Of a stretch of 53,644 nt of DNA, positions 43,243 to 53,559 are shown piece by piece. The notes beneath the pieces were generated by a model. The model saw nothing but the letters and a program-made list of their open reading frames with translations. It was not told where the DNA came from and ran no database searches. This DNA is from Chlorokybus atmophyticus (lineage: Eukaryota > Streptophyta > Chlorokybophyceae > Chlorokybales > Chlorokybaceae): the NCBI GenBank assembly GCA_009103225.1, contig RHPI01002411.1, forward strand, positions 10,384 through 64,027, written 5' to 3'. Position 1 is the stretch's first letter. The number at the start of each line of letters is the position of its first letter. The translations under genes were made by a program, and so were the position numbers.

Positions 43243-43441
43243 CGCTGAGTGTTTGCAAGAGATGCTCTCGAGCAAGGCGGTCGCGGGTGTCTTCACATTG
43301 GGGCTGAATTAACCCAGGAGAGCACAAGTCTGGCTTTCAGGCGAAGGTGCTGGCAACACAACAGACTGATGTTGTTAGCTGCTCATGTTTCCTCCTGTAA
43401 CCGCAGCGTGAAGTGCATGCAGGAGAACTGTAGCTACAGTC
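43243..43441. other. Short tail of the decayed gene, otherwise nothing clear
   Basis: The first 70 bases continue the frame across the second solo LTR (SVCKRCSRARRSRV), then stop. The rest shows no gene. A CACTGGCTTGACAC sequence at 43442 resembles the CACTA-like terminus at 24132. Confidence 0.4.
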
Positions 43442-44351
43442 TCACTGGCTTGACACTGATAATGGACTGTAATGGACTGTCAAACGACAGCCCATTACGG
43501 CATTTTGTGAATTGCATGCGTGTCGGATTGTATGCACCAGGCGCGGTGCAGGCACCAGTGCAGACCATGCATGGATTCAATGGCTATGACATCATGACAG
43601 ACCATGCATGGTGCGACTGTCAATCAGTCCATGTATGGTGCGTTGTCTGTTAGGATCAGACATGTTGCTGCTTGTGGACCATGCATGGCTTCAATGGCTG
43701 TGACATCATGATAGACCATGTATGGTGCGACTATCAATCATACCATGTATGGTGCGTTGTCTGTTATGGCCATACATGGTGCCGCTTGTGGACCATGTAT
43801 GCACAACAATGCCCGTATCTATAGACCGTGCATGGTGCGACTGTCATTCAAACCATGTATAGTGCATTGTATGTTACGACCATACATGGTGCCGCTTGTG
43901 GACCATATATGCACAACAACGTCCGTATCCACAGCCCGTGCATGGTGCCACTTTTTATTAAACTGGCACCATAAATGGTCCACTGAGCCAGGAGGCAACG
44001 CACCATGCATGGTCGATACAATGTTAGTTTAAACAAAGACTTCCGGTCCGTACCCATGGACAGTGCATGGTGCGACTGTCAATCACTAAACATGTGAAAG
44101 TAATAAACCATGCCTGGTCTTCTGCGCCAGGGGGCATTGCACCATACATGATCCTTGCAACCTCAAACAAACAGGTCACCATACATGGTGCGACCCCCAA
44201 AAAACATGGGACCGTTCACGTGAGGTTTGGACCATGCATGGTATGACTGTTAATGACAGTCCGACTATATATGGTCCACCCATTTTCACTTGGCAGGGGA
44301 AAATCCCGGTACAGAGGTACGGACCATTCATGGTTTCTAACGTCAGTCAAT
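43442..44351. repeat. Palindrome array, probable second CACTA-like non-autonomous element
   Basis: More than twenty copies of ACCATGCATGGT or close variants (ACCATGTATGGT, ACCATACATGGT) lie within about 790 bp, many followed by GCGACTGTCAAT. The right end (44190-44351) repeats 33430-33598. The left edge CACTGGCTTGAC at 43442 and the right edge, reversed, CACATTGACTGACG are candidate termini, but no matching 3-bp duplication was found, so the borders are tentative. Confidence 0.65.
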
Positions 44352-44430
44352 GTGCACAACACTGCGTGCGCGCACACACATGTGCCGCGCGCAACAACTA
44401 GCGATAGCAACAACAAGCAAGGAACTCAAC

Positions 44431-44880
44431 TCACCTGTTGCGTGCCGCCGTCTCCCGCCCTGTACGGGATCTGCTGGTACAGCTCCTGCAGCTGAACAAG
44501 CAAAGCAAACTCGTCCTCTATGGGTGTGACGGTACCTTGGCCCAACAGACCAGTAGCCTGCACCTGAAAGTGCTCAGCCCACTTGGGGCCATAGTCGTGA
44601 TAGATGGCGATCTCGTACTATATTTGAGTTACGACAGACATCATAGGAGCCTCAAAAACAACCCCAAAGCGATGATCTCATCAGCACGCGAGCAGCTTGT
44701 GCTCGCGTGCTGGGAGCCTGAAGTCGCGATCGAGCTTGTTCCATAATGCCCATTGCACCGTGGCTGTGGTGAGCTTGCGCAAGGTGCCATCGGCTGCACG
44801 AAGCTCACAGTTAGTACACTGACAGCAACGCATTTAAAGGATGCCAACACGTGCAAGATGTGCACATAACTTGAACAACA
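44431..44880 (-). pseudogene. Possible exon remnant, strand uncertain
   Basis: On the minus strand YEIAIYHDYGPKWAEHFQ and EDEFALLVQLQELYQQIPYR end at a donor CAACAG|GTGAG, with two or three stops upstream. It loosely resembles exon 2 of SET gene 2 in position next to the array and in a VAVLKYN/EIAIYHD-like pattern, so it may be the 5' piece of a third paralog. The plus strand also has a 102-codon open frame here. Evidence is weak. Confidence 0.3.
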
Positions 44881-45099
44881 GATGACATGGTCAACCTGAA
44901 TGACGCTTACAAGAGCGCATTCAGGTTTTCAAATAGATCAGCTGATAATCAATTTTATTCTAGCCTTATCCGTCCAGCTGCGCACCTGCTGCAGGCAGCT
45001 TGCAGTGCAGTAAAGTGGAGTGGGGTAGAATCGGGTCCGGCTTTTGTAACCTAATGCGATGGTTACAATAGCAGCACCCGACTGCATAGCGGCCGCTCG
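44881..45099. other. No gene seen
   Basis: A spacer between the exon-like remnant and the next array. It holds an inverted pair CCTGAATGACGC / GCGCATTCAGG near 44905-44930 and nothing else that I can support. Confidence 0.4.
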
Positions 45100-45720
45100 A
45101 GTATCTGACAGGTTCAGGGCTGGTCGCGCCCCCTGTGGCCTGCGAATCACACCTGCACTAATACAGCAAGGTCCAGGTGCTGTGCTACAAACCTGGTCCG
45201 TATGCAGCCGTGTCATGGGACCAGGTACATTGCACCACATCGCCTGTCTTTGGTACAATTGTAGCAATGACCGAACCTGTCTGGCATGATTGGGGCGCGG
45301 CCTTGCACACGTCAGCACAGCGTTAAGTACGCACAGGGCTTTTTACGCGCGGACCAGTCGTACGCGGCCCGTAGACCACGTCTGGTACGTTGTAGCGTAC
45401 CAGTGCCGCGACTGGTCCGGCATGATCGGACCACTGGTGGTCCGGCCCCGGAGCCCGCCGATATGGTCCGAATGACCGGACCAGGGCTGGTGGCGTGTCC
45501 CGCGGCTTGTAGACCGGTACAGCACTGGTCAGCACGCGGCCTGAGCAGTAGGACCAAGGCTGGTCGCATGCCCTGCGGCCTATGAGCCAGGGCAGCACTG
45601 GTACAGAATGCATGTACTGTACGGACCAATTATGTCCTCACAAGCGGGACCAAGCTGCACTGGTACGGTTGCAAGCGGCCCTCATAGACCATGCATGGTT
45701 CCGAAACCGAAACAGCACTC
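45100..45720. repeat. GC-rich palindrome array upstream of the transposase gene
   Basis: Repeated imperfect palindromes such as GGACCACTGGTGGTCC, GGTACAGCACTGGTC and GGACCAGGGCTGGT occur, mixed with GCGGCCTATGAGCC and GCGGCCCTCATAGACC. The latter motif also occurs in introns of the genes to the right. The array is distinct from the ACCATGCATGGT arrays and is probably the subterminal region of the unit that holds the transposase and SET gene 1. Confidence 0.6.
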
Positions 45721-45916
45721 AACAACTCAACAGCTCTTTTGAATCATTGATATATTATGATAACCAACGGTGAAGAATGACGTCGGAAGCATACGACACA
45801 TCTCACCAAGGCCGTTGCTCCCAAGGTCACGTGCGCCAATGCTAAACGAGTAGCAGGCACTGGGCATGCATGGTCCCCTGTCCATTTGCTAGGGTTTTGG
45901 GCTTGCGCTGCAGTCT

Positions 45917-45954
<38 letters not shown>

Positions 45955-46619
45955 GCGAAAACCTTTGGAACAGCTGGTTTCGTGGGTACTACGCATGCAC
46001 CCAGCATGGCGGACCGAAAAGCAGCTGATATTGCTGAAAGACTCCACCAGTCTATCGAACTCAAGCTACCTGCAGTCAACCTTGCAGCTTTGCGCAAGCG
46101 GAAGCAGCGTTCCAAGTTGGTTGTTAACGCAACGCAAGGTCTCCTACGTCAGAAGGACTTGGAGTTGAGTCAAAGAGAGCAAGCTCTTGCCCGCAGAGAA
46201 GCTGAGGTGTCCCAACTTTTGGCTGATAGCGGCCTCGCTGGTGACAACGCGTCCCCCATGGAGGTGGATGGGCAGGCAGACCCCTCACTCAGGTAACATC
46301 CTTGCCCCCACTAGCTAGCTTTCAAGCCTCATTGCGACACAGCCAGCACAGATTTCTTGACAGCAGTTGTTAAGCGCCTAATATGACTCCCTGCAGGCCA
46401 GCTTCAGCAACTCAGCCTGCTGCTCACCCCCCTGCAACCGCTGGCCAGCCATCCACTTCGCATTCCCCTCTGTCACCGGCTGCTGAAGCTGGAGGTGGCT
46501 CATTCGCCGACGAGTCATCTGATCATGTGGAGAGCCAGCAGCAGCAGCAGCAGCAGCAGCAGAATCGTCAAGTTATCTGCAACTGCAGTTCCAGTGGATG
46601 CCGCGGCATGGTAAGCAGT

Positions 46620-46800
46620 GCGGTCTATGAGTTATGCAATCTATTGCTCTGACCGAAAGTCTCATAGGCACTGTCCAGTGTCTACGAGTCATGCACTCCA
46701 TTGCTCTGACCTAAAGTCTCATAGGCACTGTCCAGTGTCTACGACTTATGCATTCCTTTGCTGAGACCTAAGGACTCATAGGCACTGGACAGTGCCAGTC
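46620..46800 (+). repeat. 58-bp tandem repeats in a transposase intron
   Basis: Three units share CTCATAGGCACTGTCCAGTG and a following TCTACGAGTYATGCA-like part, with the period near 58 bp. The same unit recurs at 48165-48300 in another intron of the same gene, so it is dispersed between introns and not merely a local slippage product. Confidence 0.8.
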
Positions 46801-48164
46801 TGGTCTATGACACAGCCATGCACGCGTGTGTCTTGCTTGTGATTCTTGATAGCGTGGTGATGTGGATTGGTGTTGATCGCTGGCGTGCTAACCAAGATCT
46901 GTCATCATAGATGGTAGACGAAGCAGTTGCAAGGGCGCACCGTGCACTTGACCTGGCAGTTGCCGCAAGCAAGTGGGCACCACCTATTCCCCATAGTCAA
47001 CCTCTCGAGCCCAGCCAACCACCATTGGAGTCTGCTACGAAGAAGTGGCTGGATATCTACCTAAAGATTGTGACAGCCCTGGAAGATTCTGGTGTCCAGG
47101 TTGCTCTCGTCAACGAGATTATGAAGCTCATCTTTGGCCAGATAAATTCTGTGGTCAAGCTGGCCTTGGAGGTTCCTTTTGAACAGGAGCAGTGGCGGGA
47201 TGACATCGCCAGCCTTATAGGCGACACAATATCGCACAGCCCTGTCGCGGATGAGCCGCCGACAGACATTGCCGCCGTGGATAAACTGTTGGCCGCGCTC
47301 GGCATGCCTGTTCCTCAGCGCCTGACCGTCGATCCCACATGCAAGTACTTGTTTGATGCACCTTATCCCACACTCAATGAAGATGACGAAGACTCGGACA
47401 CGAGCGAGACCAAAAAATGATTGATCGCCTTCGCAACACACCGTGCGGAGGGGGATGCGGCAGGGTTCGCAAAGAATGATGCGACTTCTTGTACAATCGT
47501 ATAGGTGCCTGGCTCAGCGCCAAGTTGGCTGTCCCTTCAATCGCTCACGACTATCTGGAGGAATGGCGCCACAAAGATGAGTGGTTGCACGTCCCTGTGG
47601 AACAAGTACCTGCTGCAAACACTGAGTACTGGCATGGTGCGAAGAAGCAGCATCACTGCAGCTTCTGGGACCCTCGCCACAAAATCAAGCTGCCTGTGTC
47701 CTGCGCATTCTGCCACCACATCCCGGATGTCGATTTGGAGCATCACAACGCAGGCGATCACGTGACATTTGAATGCTCAGGGTGCCACAAAACCAACCAT
47801 CAGATGGTACAGCAAGCTCTTGGCGACCCTCGCAACATAGCCCTGCTAATCCACGCCGACGGCTTCAGCTCAACAACCACTGTGAAGCACAGCTGCACCG
47901 TTGTCAGTGCCTCTGTGCTCAATGGTGGGAAGCGCATTTCCTCACAAGAGTCTTCCGTCATGCCTTTGCTCTTTGTTCCCACTGATCAGATCCCAAACGG
48001 TGTGGACAGTCTGGAGCCCTTTCTGGAACCACTGGTGCGTGACCTGGAGAACCTCTACTTGAACGGCTTCACTGTTCGTTATGGCCTCGATTCCAATCAT
48101 GTCGACTGTTGTGTGCTTGATCGACGACCAGGTAATGACTGGGTTATAACATGTTTTGTCACCT

Positions 48165-48350
48165 ATATCACCCAAAGTCTCATAGGCACTGTCCAGAGTC
48201 TACAACTTATGCAGTCCATTTTTGTGTATGCTAAAGTCTCATAGGCACTGTTCAGTGGCTGCGACTTGGTTATAGCATATCTGCCTTCTTGCGGTCTATG
48301 AGACTGTCATAGGCTGCACTGCCCAGTGCGGCCTATTACAGTCTCTATCA
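48165..48350 (+). repeat. Second intronic block of the CTCATAGGCACTGTCC repeat
   Basis: Two units of the 46620 repeat are followed by GCGGTCTATGAGACTGTCATAGG and TGCACTGCCCAGTGCGGCCT, a set of inverted copies. The block fills most of the 48132-48387 intron. Confidence 0.8.
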
Positions 48351-48549
48351 GACTGGTTGTGAGATACTGATGTTGACTTCATTGCAGGTCAAGAGATAAC
48401 GCTGCGGGTAGTGCTGTGGGCATGGACGGGTGACCAGCCAGCGCAATGTGAGATAGGCCAGTTTAAGAGTGGAGGCCTCGTCCCCTGCCGGCGTTGTCTC
48501 CTCAAAGCCACTCAGCACCAAGTGCCCCGGCGTGTGTCTGCATCATAGA

Positions 48550-48801
48550 CCAGTTCGGATAACTGCGCCTTGCAGACAACTATGTGCACTGTGCGCGTGT
48601 GCATGCGACTGCATGTGTGATGGCCGAGCAAGCAGGGCAAGCAATGAACATGTAATGGCAATATATTACAATATACACTTATGCACATCTGTTCTGCAGG
48701 CTATGTACACTGAATGGATGCCTATAAACCCAGCCTGCAGCTGGACTATAAGCAACCTGAAGTAGGTACCTGGGTGCTACTGACTCAGTCTATAGGCCAT
48801 A
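48550..48801. other. Spacer between convergent genes
   Basis: A possible short terminal exon of the transposase gene (48701-48763, MYTEWMPINPACSW, preceded by TCTGCAG) cannot be joined in phase with confidence. ATCATAGACC at 48543 and GTCTATAGGCC near 48790 continue the unit-specific motif. Confidence 0.35.
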
Positions 48802-51800
48802 CTAGGGTGGTGGTGGTGGCGGTGGTGGTGGTGAGTGTCTGCTCAAGTAGTAGCCGATCAGGTTATGATAAATGGCTTTGGTGTAGTGTGGGCCCAGGTG
48901 CATAACTTCCCGTTGTGCCGCAGTGAGGTGTGTATATGATCTGTTCGCCATGTTCTGATCAAGCAGAAGCAAAAAGTGAGTGAGGCCCGGCTGCAGAGCA
49001 CCAAACGCCTCCAAAGTGTTGGCGTACAAAGGGAGCCCATTCTCCGCTCGCCGTTGATTGATGTCACGGAGGTAATGGTGCGCTGTGTTTCGGATCAAAA
49101 CACACAGTGCAGCAGGATCACTGTCCCAAGTGTCTCGTGTCGCTTGATTGTTCCTCTGCGCCCAGGCATTGCGAGCTTGTATGCAGACCGCAAGCTCTGG
49201 AGCCATCAGCTGTTGCAAACCTTGCAAGTACTGTTGTATGCGCTGGGTAGTCTGTGCTCCTCTTTCGCTCAACGAACGTGCCCGCGCGCCGGGACTTTCA
49301 GCCAGGAAGTCCTCCACCACAACCCGCATCCACTCATCAACCAGCACGCCTTCCATGCGAATTTGCTGTTTTTCAACGAGCTCCAGGTCATCTTCTAAGT
49401 TCGTGACCCGCCTATCAAGTTGATTGTTCTCCCTTTGCTGTTCAATGATTTTCTCTTGCAGTTCAGCTTCTGGCGGTAGTGCGGACGTGGAAGGAATGTC
49501 AGCAGCTCCACCACCTGGCATTACAGTCTGCAGCATCTGAAGCGTTTCCTCGAGCCTCTGCTGGGTATCTTCGAGCAGCTTCTCTGTATGACTGACACGC
49601 TGCATGGCTTGAGCAACGTTTTCTTCCGATTCTGCCAGGTCCGCCTGCGCCTTCAGGATTTCCGGGTCGTCCATGGTGGCTGGTCGCTTGCCGTCTTTGA
49701 TAAGCTTCTTATTGGACTTCTGGAGTTTGGCATTTTCCTGACGCAGGCGTTTCACCTCCGCATTCAGGGCGTCTGCTTGCCTGCTTGCCTCTGCTTGCAG
49801 CTTGCCCCCAGTCTCTTGCGTTTGAGAGGCCAGCCGCTGGAGTTGTTTGTTGAGAGACTCCACTCTTGCTTCGAGGCGGTTCTTCTCAGCAGTCAAAGAT
49901 TCAACCTCTGTTTGCAACCTCTCTTGCGCCTGTTGAGAGGCCTTCCCGAGTTTTTCATTAAGAGACTGCACTGCTGCACGGAGCTTCCTCCTGGCCTCCT
50001 CGCCTGTGCGCAGGCGCTCGCGCAGGCTCTCATTGTCCTGCCGTAGGCTGCTCGCCTGCAGCTTCTTCCTGGCCTCCTCGGCTTGGCGCAGGCGCTCACT
50101 CAGTTGCAAGTTCTCCTCTCGTAGGCGGTCCGCCTCTTCACGCACCTGCTGAGCGGAGGACTCCTGCTGCTGCTGCTGGCCGCTGCTCTCCTCCAGCTTC
50201 TTCCTGGCCTCCTCGCTTTGGCGCAGCCGCTCAGTCAGGCTTGCATTGTCCTGTCGTAGACGGTCCGCCTCCTCAAGCGCCTTCTGCTGAGTGGACACCT
50301 CCTGCTGCTGCTGGCCGCCGCTCTCCTGCTGCTTCTTCCTGACCTCCTCAGCTTGGCGCAGGCGCTCACTCAGTTCTGCATTTTCCTTTTGTAGGCGGTC
50401 CGCCTCCTCACGCGCCTGCCGCTGGAGGGAGGCCATTTGCTGAAGCTGGATTTGGAGTTGAGAGGCCTCCTCGGCTTTGCGCGCAGCGTCACGCGCTTGT
50501 TGCGAGGCCTCCTCGGCTTTGCGCAGGCGCTCCTGCAGGCTCTGGATCTCCTCCAAGCGTGCTGCTGCTGATCCTTTGAAGCTGCTCCTCGCCTGCCGTA
50601 GGCTCACATTCTCTGTTTCCAAGCGTTGCCTCTCCGCATTGGTCCACCTCAACTGGTGCTGAAGCGTGTCTTCCTGCTGCTTCCGAATGGAGTCTTGGTG
50701 TGACTGCTGACGCTGAAGTCTTGCATTAAGGGCGTCAACCTCTGCTTGGAGCTTTTGTGCTTGCGCGGAGGGCTGCTGCTGAAGCTAGTCAAGAAGGTTC
50801 CACTGCTTTTTCCTGGCCTCCTCGGCTGTCGCCAACTGCTGTCGTAGGCGGTCCCTGTCAGCAGTGGTGGCAACCAACTCTTGCGCTGCATCCTCACGCT
50901 GCAAGGCCAGCACCAACTCTTCATCCAACTCGCTGATCCTGTTAAAGGCGGCCTTGACGTCATCTTCAATGCGCTTGCAGCGGGTGAGGTGCTCTTTCAA
51001 GGCAGGGCGTTCACCGCACAGACGTTCAGCTTCTTTCCTCGCCAGCTCTGAACGCCGAGCATTGATTGCTCCCAGCTCTTGCAAAGTTTGTTGTAGCTGT
51101 TGTACGCGCTGGCTGTCTTCTGCTCTGGCCTGATCTTGCTGTTGCAGCCTTTGTCGCTCAGCATTGGCTGCATCGAGAGCGGCCTGCAGCTGTGGTATGC
51201 GCCCCACGGCCTCCTCTCTTTCCTTCTCCTGCTTTGCAAGAGCCACCTCCAGCTTCTGTATGCGCCCCCCGGCCTCCTCTCTGGCCTTCTTCTCCTGTTG
51301 CAGCAACTCTGCATGCTGTTGGCTAGCCTTGGCTGCTGCTTCAGCAGCGGCTGATAACTCCGCTGCATGGATGCGCTTGACATCAGCGCCGGCGGATGCA
51401 ACGGCCTGGGTGCTTGTAGACGCCTCTTCTAAGTGTTGCTGCATCGAAACACCAAGTTAGAGCACAAACACAAAACAGCGGGGTCATAGACCGAAATGGA
51501 CAGTGCGGCCTGTGACGCACAAGTAGCCATAGACTGACTAATGCTGACTTTGGCCAAGGGTTACCTGAAGTTGGGGCACTTGCTGTTGGAGGTTCTGGAC
51601 AAAGCCTTCAACCAACTTGGCTATGTTGCTGGCATTGGCGACTCCTGAACGTGCAGCAGCGATACCGTCTTCCAACTTCTTACGAGCATCGTCGTCGCCG
51701 TCACCGTTGCTGTCATCATCGCTGCTTTCATGATCGCTGGGTTCATCACCACTGCCGTCTCCATGATGATCACCTCCAGCAGGTTCATGATGATCACCTC

Positions 51801-53559
51801 CAGCAGGTTCATCACGACCTCCAGCAGGTTTATCACCTCCAGCAGGTTCATTACCGCTGACATGCTGACCCTCAGCAGCACCTCCTGGAGTCCCTCCACC
51901 AGTTTGATGGCCTCGGTCTATGGCATCCTTCTCTGCGCTTCCTTGTGGTGGCCTGTCCGGAAACACTAGAGGAACTGAACGTCGCCCTGAAACCCCTCCC
52001 AATGCTGCAAGTGCAGCAGCAGCAGCAGCAGCAGAGGCAAGAGCAGTATTAACAGCAGCTTGAGAAGGATTGCTAGAGGTAGCCGCAGCACCAGAAGCAG
52101 CACTAGAAGGAGTCGGACCAGGAGCTGCAGCAGGAATGGATGGCCAAGGATGGTTGCACTCCCACTTGTTGATGAGGTATGCGCGCAAGGACTTGTAATT
52201 CTCAGCCCATCCAAGATCCTGAAAATGGATGGTCTTCATCTGCTCTTCCAGCCAAACTTCTCGCTTCTGTTTCCTCCGATTAGCAATGGCGTCGATGCGT
52301 AGCCGGCGTGTCTCCCACTCCGCCTTGTTGCGTTGCTGCAATTGCTTTTGCTCAGCCTGCCACTGTGCAGTCGTATCTTGGGCGTTTTTAACATTGGTGC
52401 GCACGGCAGCTATCTGCTCCTCAGTCAACCAATGTCGCCTGCTTTCATTCAGACCATTGCGCACCATGGACAAAATGGTCTTCTCGATTCTTGACTGATA
52501 ATCCTGCTCCTTCAGCCTGTGCTGATTTGCAGCCCGTGTCACCATGGCGCCCTGAGCGGCAATCTCTTGAAGGCCTTTGCGAATTGTAGTCTCTGCCTTA
52601 CGGAACACTTCCTTGGTAAGTTTCTGCGAATCATAACCACCAGTTAGAACACGAATTACACACAACTCATTTACGTTTAATAACACAAACATACCCTCTG
52701 TTCTTTCTCTTGTTCTATTCTGAAGTCTATCTGTCTTAACAGCAGGAATAGTCTATCTAGCACGCGTGTAAGCTCAGCGCACTTGCTTTTAGCTGAGTCA
52801 AATATCCCTTTTAAAAGGCGTACAGACGCCTCTCTGACAGTGTGACTGACTGTGTCGTTCTGGTGACACAAGTGCAGTCTATGAATGCACAATGACATGT
52901 ACGACCATGCACTGACGAAGCGTTCTCAACACTTACATTCTGTCTTTGATTTCGGGCGACTTGTGGTCGTTTCAGCACCCTCCATGTGTAGGCGCCTAAA
53001 GATTCACCAGCTTGACGCGGTGCAGTGCAAGCGGCGAGGTACGCGCCGTCTTCGAGCGCGACGCCATGGCGAGCTGCCATCTCTGTTGCCTCCTTGATAA
53101 ACTTTTCTCTGGCCGCCTCGAAAAAGTACTCCATGACCTGAGGTAAGATGGTGATCAGCACATTGTTTGCAATGCTGAATGATAAGGTCATAGACCGCAC
53201 AGCTCTCACAGATGCAGTCTATAACAGCAGGAGACAGTGTCTGGCAGAGCAAGTGATGTCTATAGGCATGAGCCACAGGCTGCATATACTCACATGGTCT
53301 GTAGGTTGCTCGTCTGGAGGTGGAGGGAAGGGATCGTATTCCATGAGCAGCTCTTCCCCGGCGGCGATGTCACTCTGACTCCTAACCTCAGCTGCCTGCA
53401 CCGCAGCCTCATCAACGGAGTCCATGATGTGGCAGTTGGGTTTGTACTGCGTATCGCGGCTGGAGTTGAGGAAGCCAGCTATGTTCCCATATCGAGGGTG
53501 GCCATCGATGACAGGGCTCTGGCGGCGTGGCACGTCCATGATGACCTGCAGGTGGTATC
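48802..53559 (-). pseudogene. SET gene 1: SET-domain and long coiled-coil protein, cut by an LTR
   Basis: Exons on the minus strand: 53559-53294 (SET C-terminal half: VIDGHPRYGNIAGFLNSS, then AAGEELLMEYDPF), 53137-52937 (VMEYFFEAAREKF), about 52763-52695 (DRLFLLLRQIDFRIEQ), 52623-51565 (helical, then Ala-rich and Gly/Glu/Pro-rich linker), 51438-48802 (about 880 residues of Gln/Glu/Arg/Leu heptads, then a conserved C-terminal block and a poly-Pro end). Phases agree at the junctions I could check. One TAG (50782-50784, NLLD then LQQQ) interrupts the coiled coil. A copia LTR starts at 53560 within the SET domain, so the gene is cut. Paralogous to SET gene 2; substrate and partners unknown. A structural, DNA-binding or chromatin role for a transposon is inferred from context. 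Confidence 0.75.

Larger units (their letters stand above)
39298..43310 (+). pseudogene. Decayed plus-strand spliced gene of unknown function
   Basis: Likely exons: 39298-39399 (LQWLYMPPTSRPIDDVPYMT, donor GTGAGT); about 39910-40238 (VNLEKLKKKMSSKWPLPQG, donor AAAAG|GTGAGC); 40700-40963 joined to 41346-41367 (MTFCLGKDMRANQQVVMLAP); about 41549-41860 (EMEWPMMFLANGGICPYE, donor GAG|GTATGC); about 42178-42470 (AAGIVCIIKPKAPTREEAID). Further pieces reach the second solo LTR and continue to about 43310. In-frame stops occur (TAA in exon 3, TAG after LFHNGH). Introns carry TGACAGTC motifs like those of SET gene 2, so it may belong to the same former transposon. I do not recognise the family. Confidence 0.5.
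46006..48549 (+). pseudogene. Tnp2/CACTA-type transposase gene, 3' truncated
   Basis: Exon 1 46006-46292 (ATG, MADRKAADIAERLHQ, helical), exon 2 46397-46610 (polyQ, then ICNCSSSGCRGM), exon 3 46911 to 48131, exon 4 from 48388. Exon 3 has CGGGCG, GAWLSAKL, CAFCHH and CSGCHK fingers, then ALLIHADGFSSTT, the first-Asp block of Tnp2-like transposases, and LEPFLEPLVRDLENLYLNGF. Exon 4 has VLWAWTGDQPAQCEIG and PCRRC, the usual following block. A homopolymer frameshift (A6 near 47417) and a TGA at 47477 break exon 3. The rest of the catalytic domain is missing; the gene meets the convergent SET gene 1. A (GGC)n run at 45918-45955 lies just upstream. Confidence 0.7.

Noticed and set aside
43442-44351. 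CRISPR-like array of short repeats
   Set aside because: Spacing is irregular, the units are palindromes with variable centres, spacers are not unique equal-length pieces, and the context is eukaryotic transposons.
49588-50046. Plus-strand Leu-rich frames opposite the SET gene 1 coiled coil
   Set aside because: They are complements of Gln/Glu/Arg heptad codons and vary in frame; the minus strand carries the long conserved frame.
48802-51438. Alternative genetic code with TAG as Gln, to explain the coiled-coil stop
   Set aside because: TAG also serves as the terminal stop of the same gene and TGA interrupts other genes at sense positions, so plain decay is simpler.
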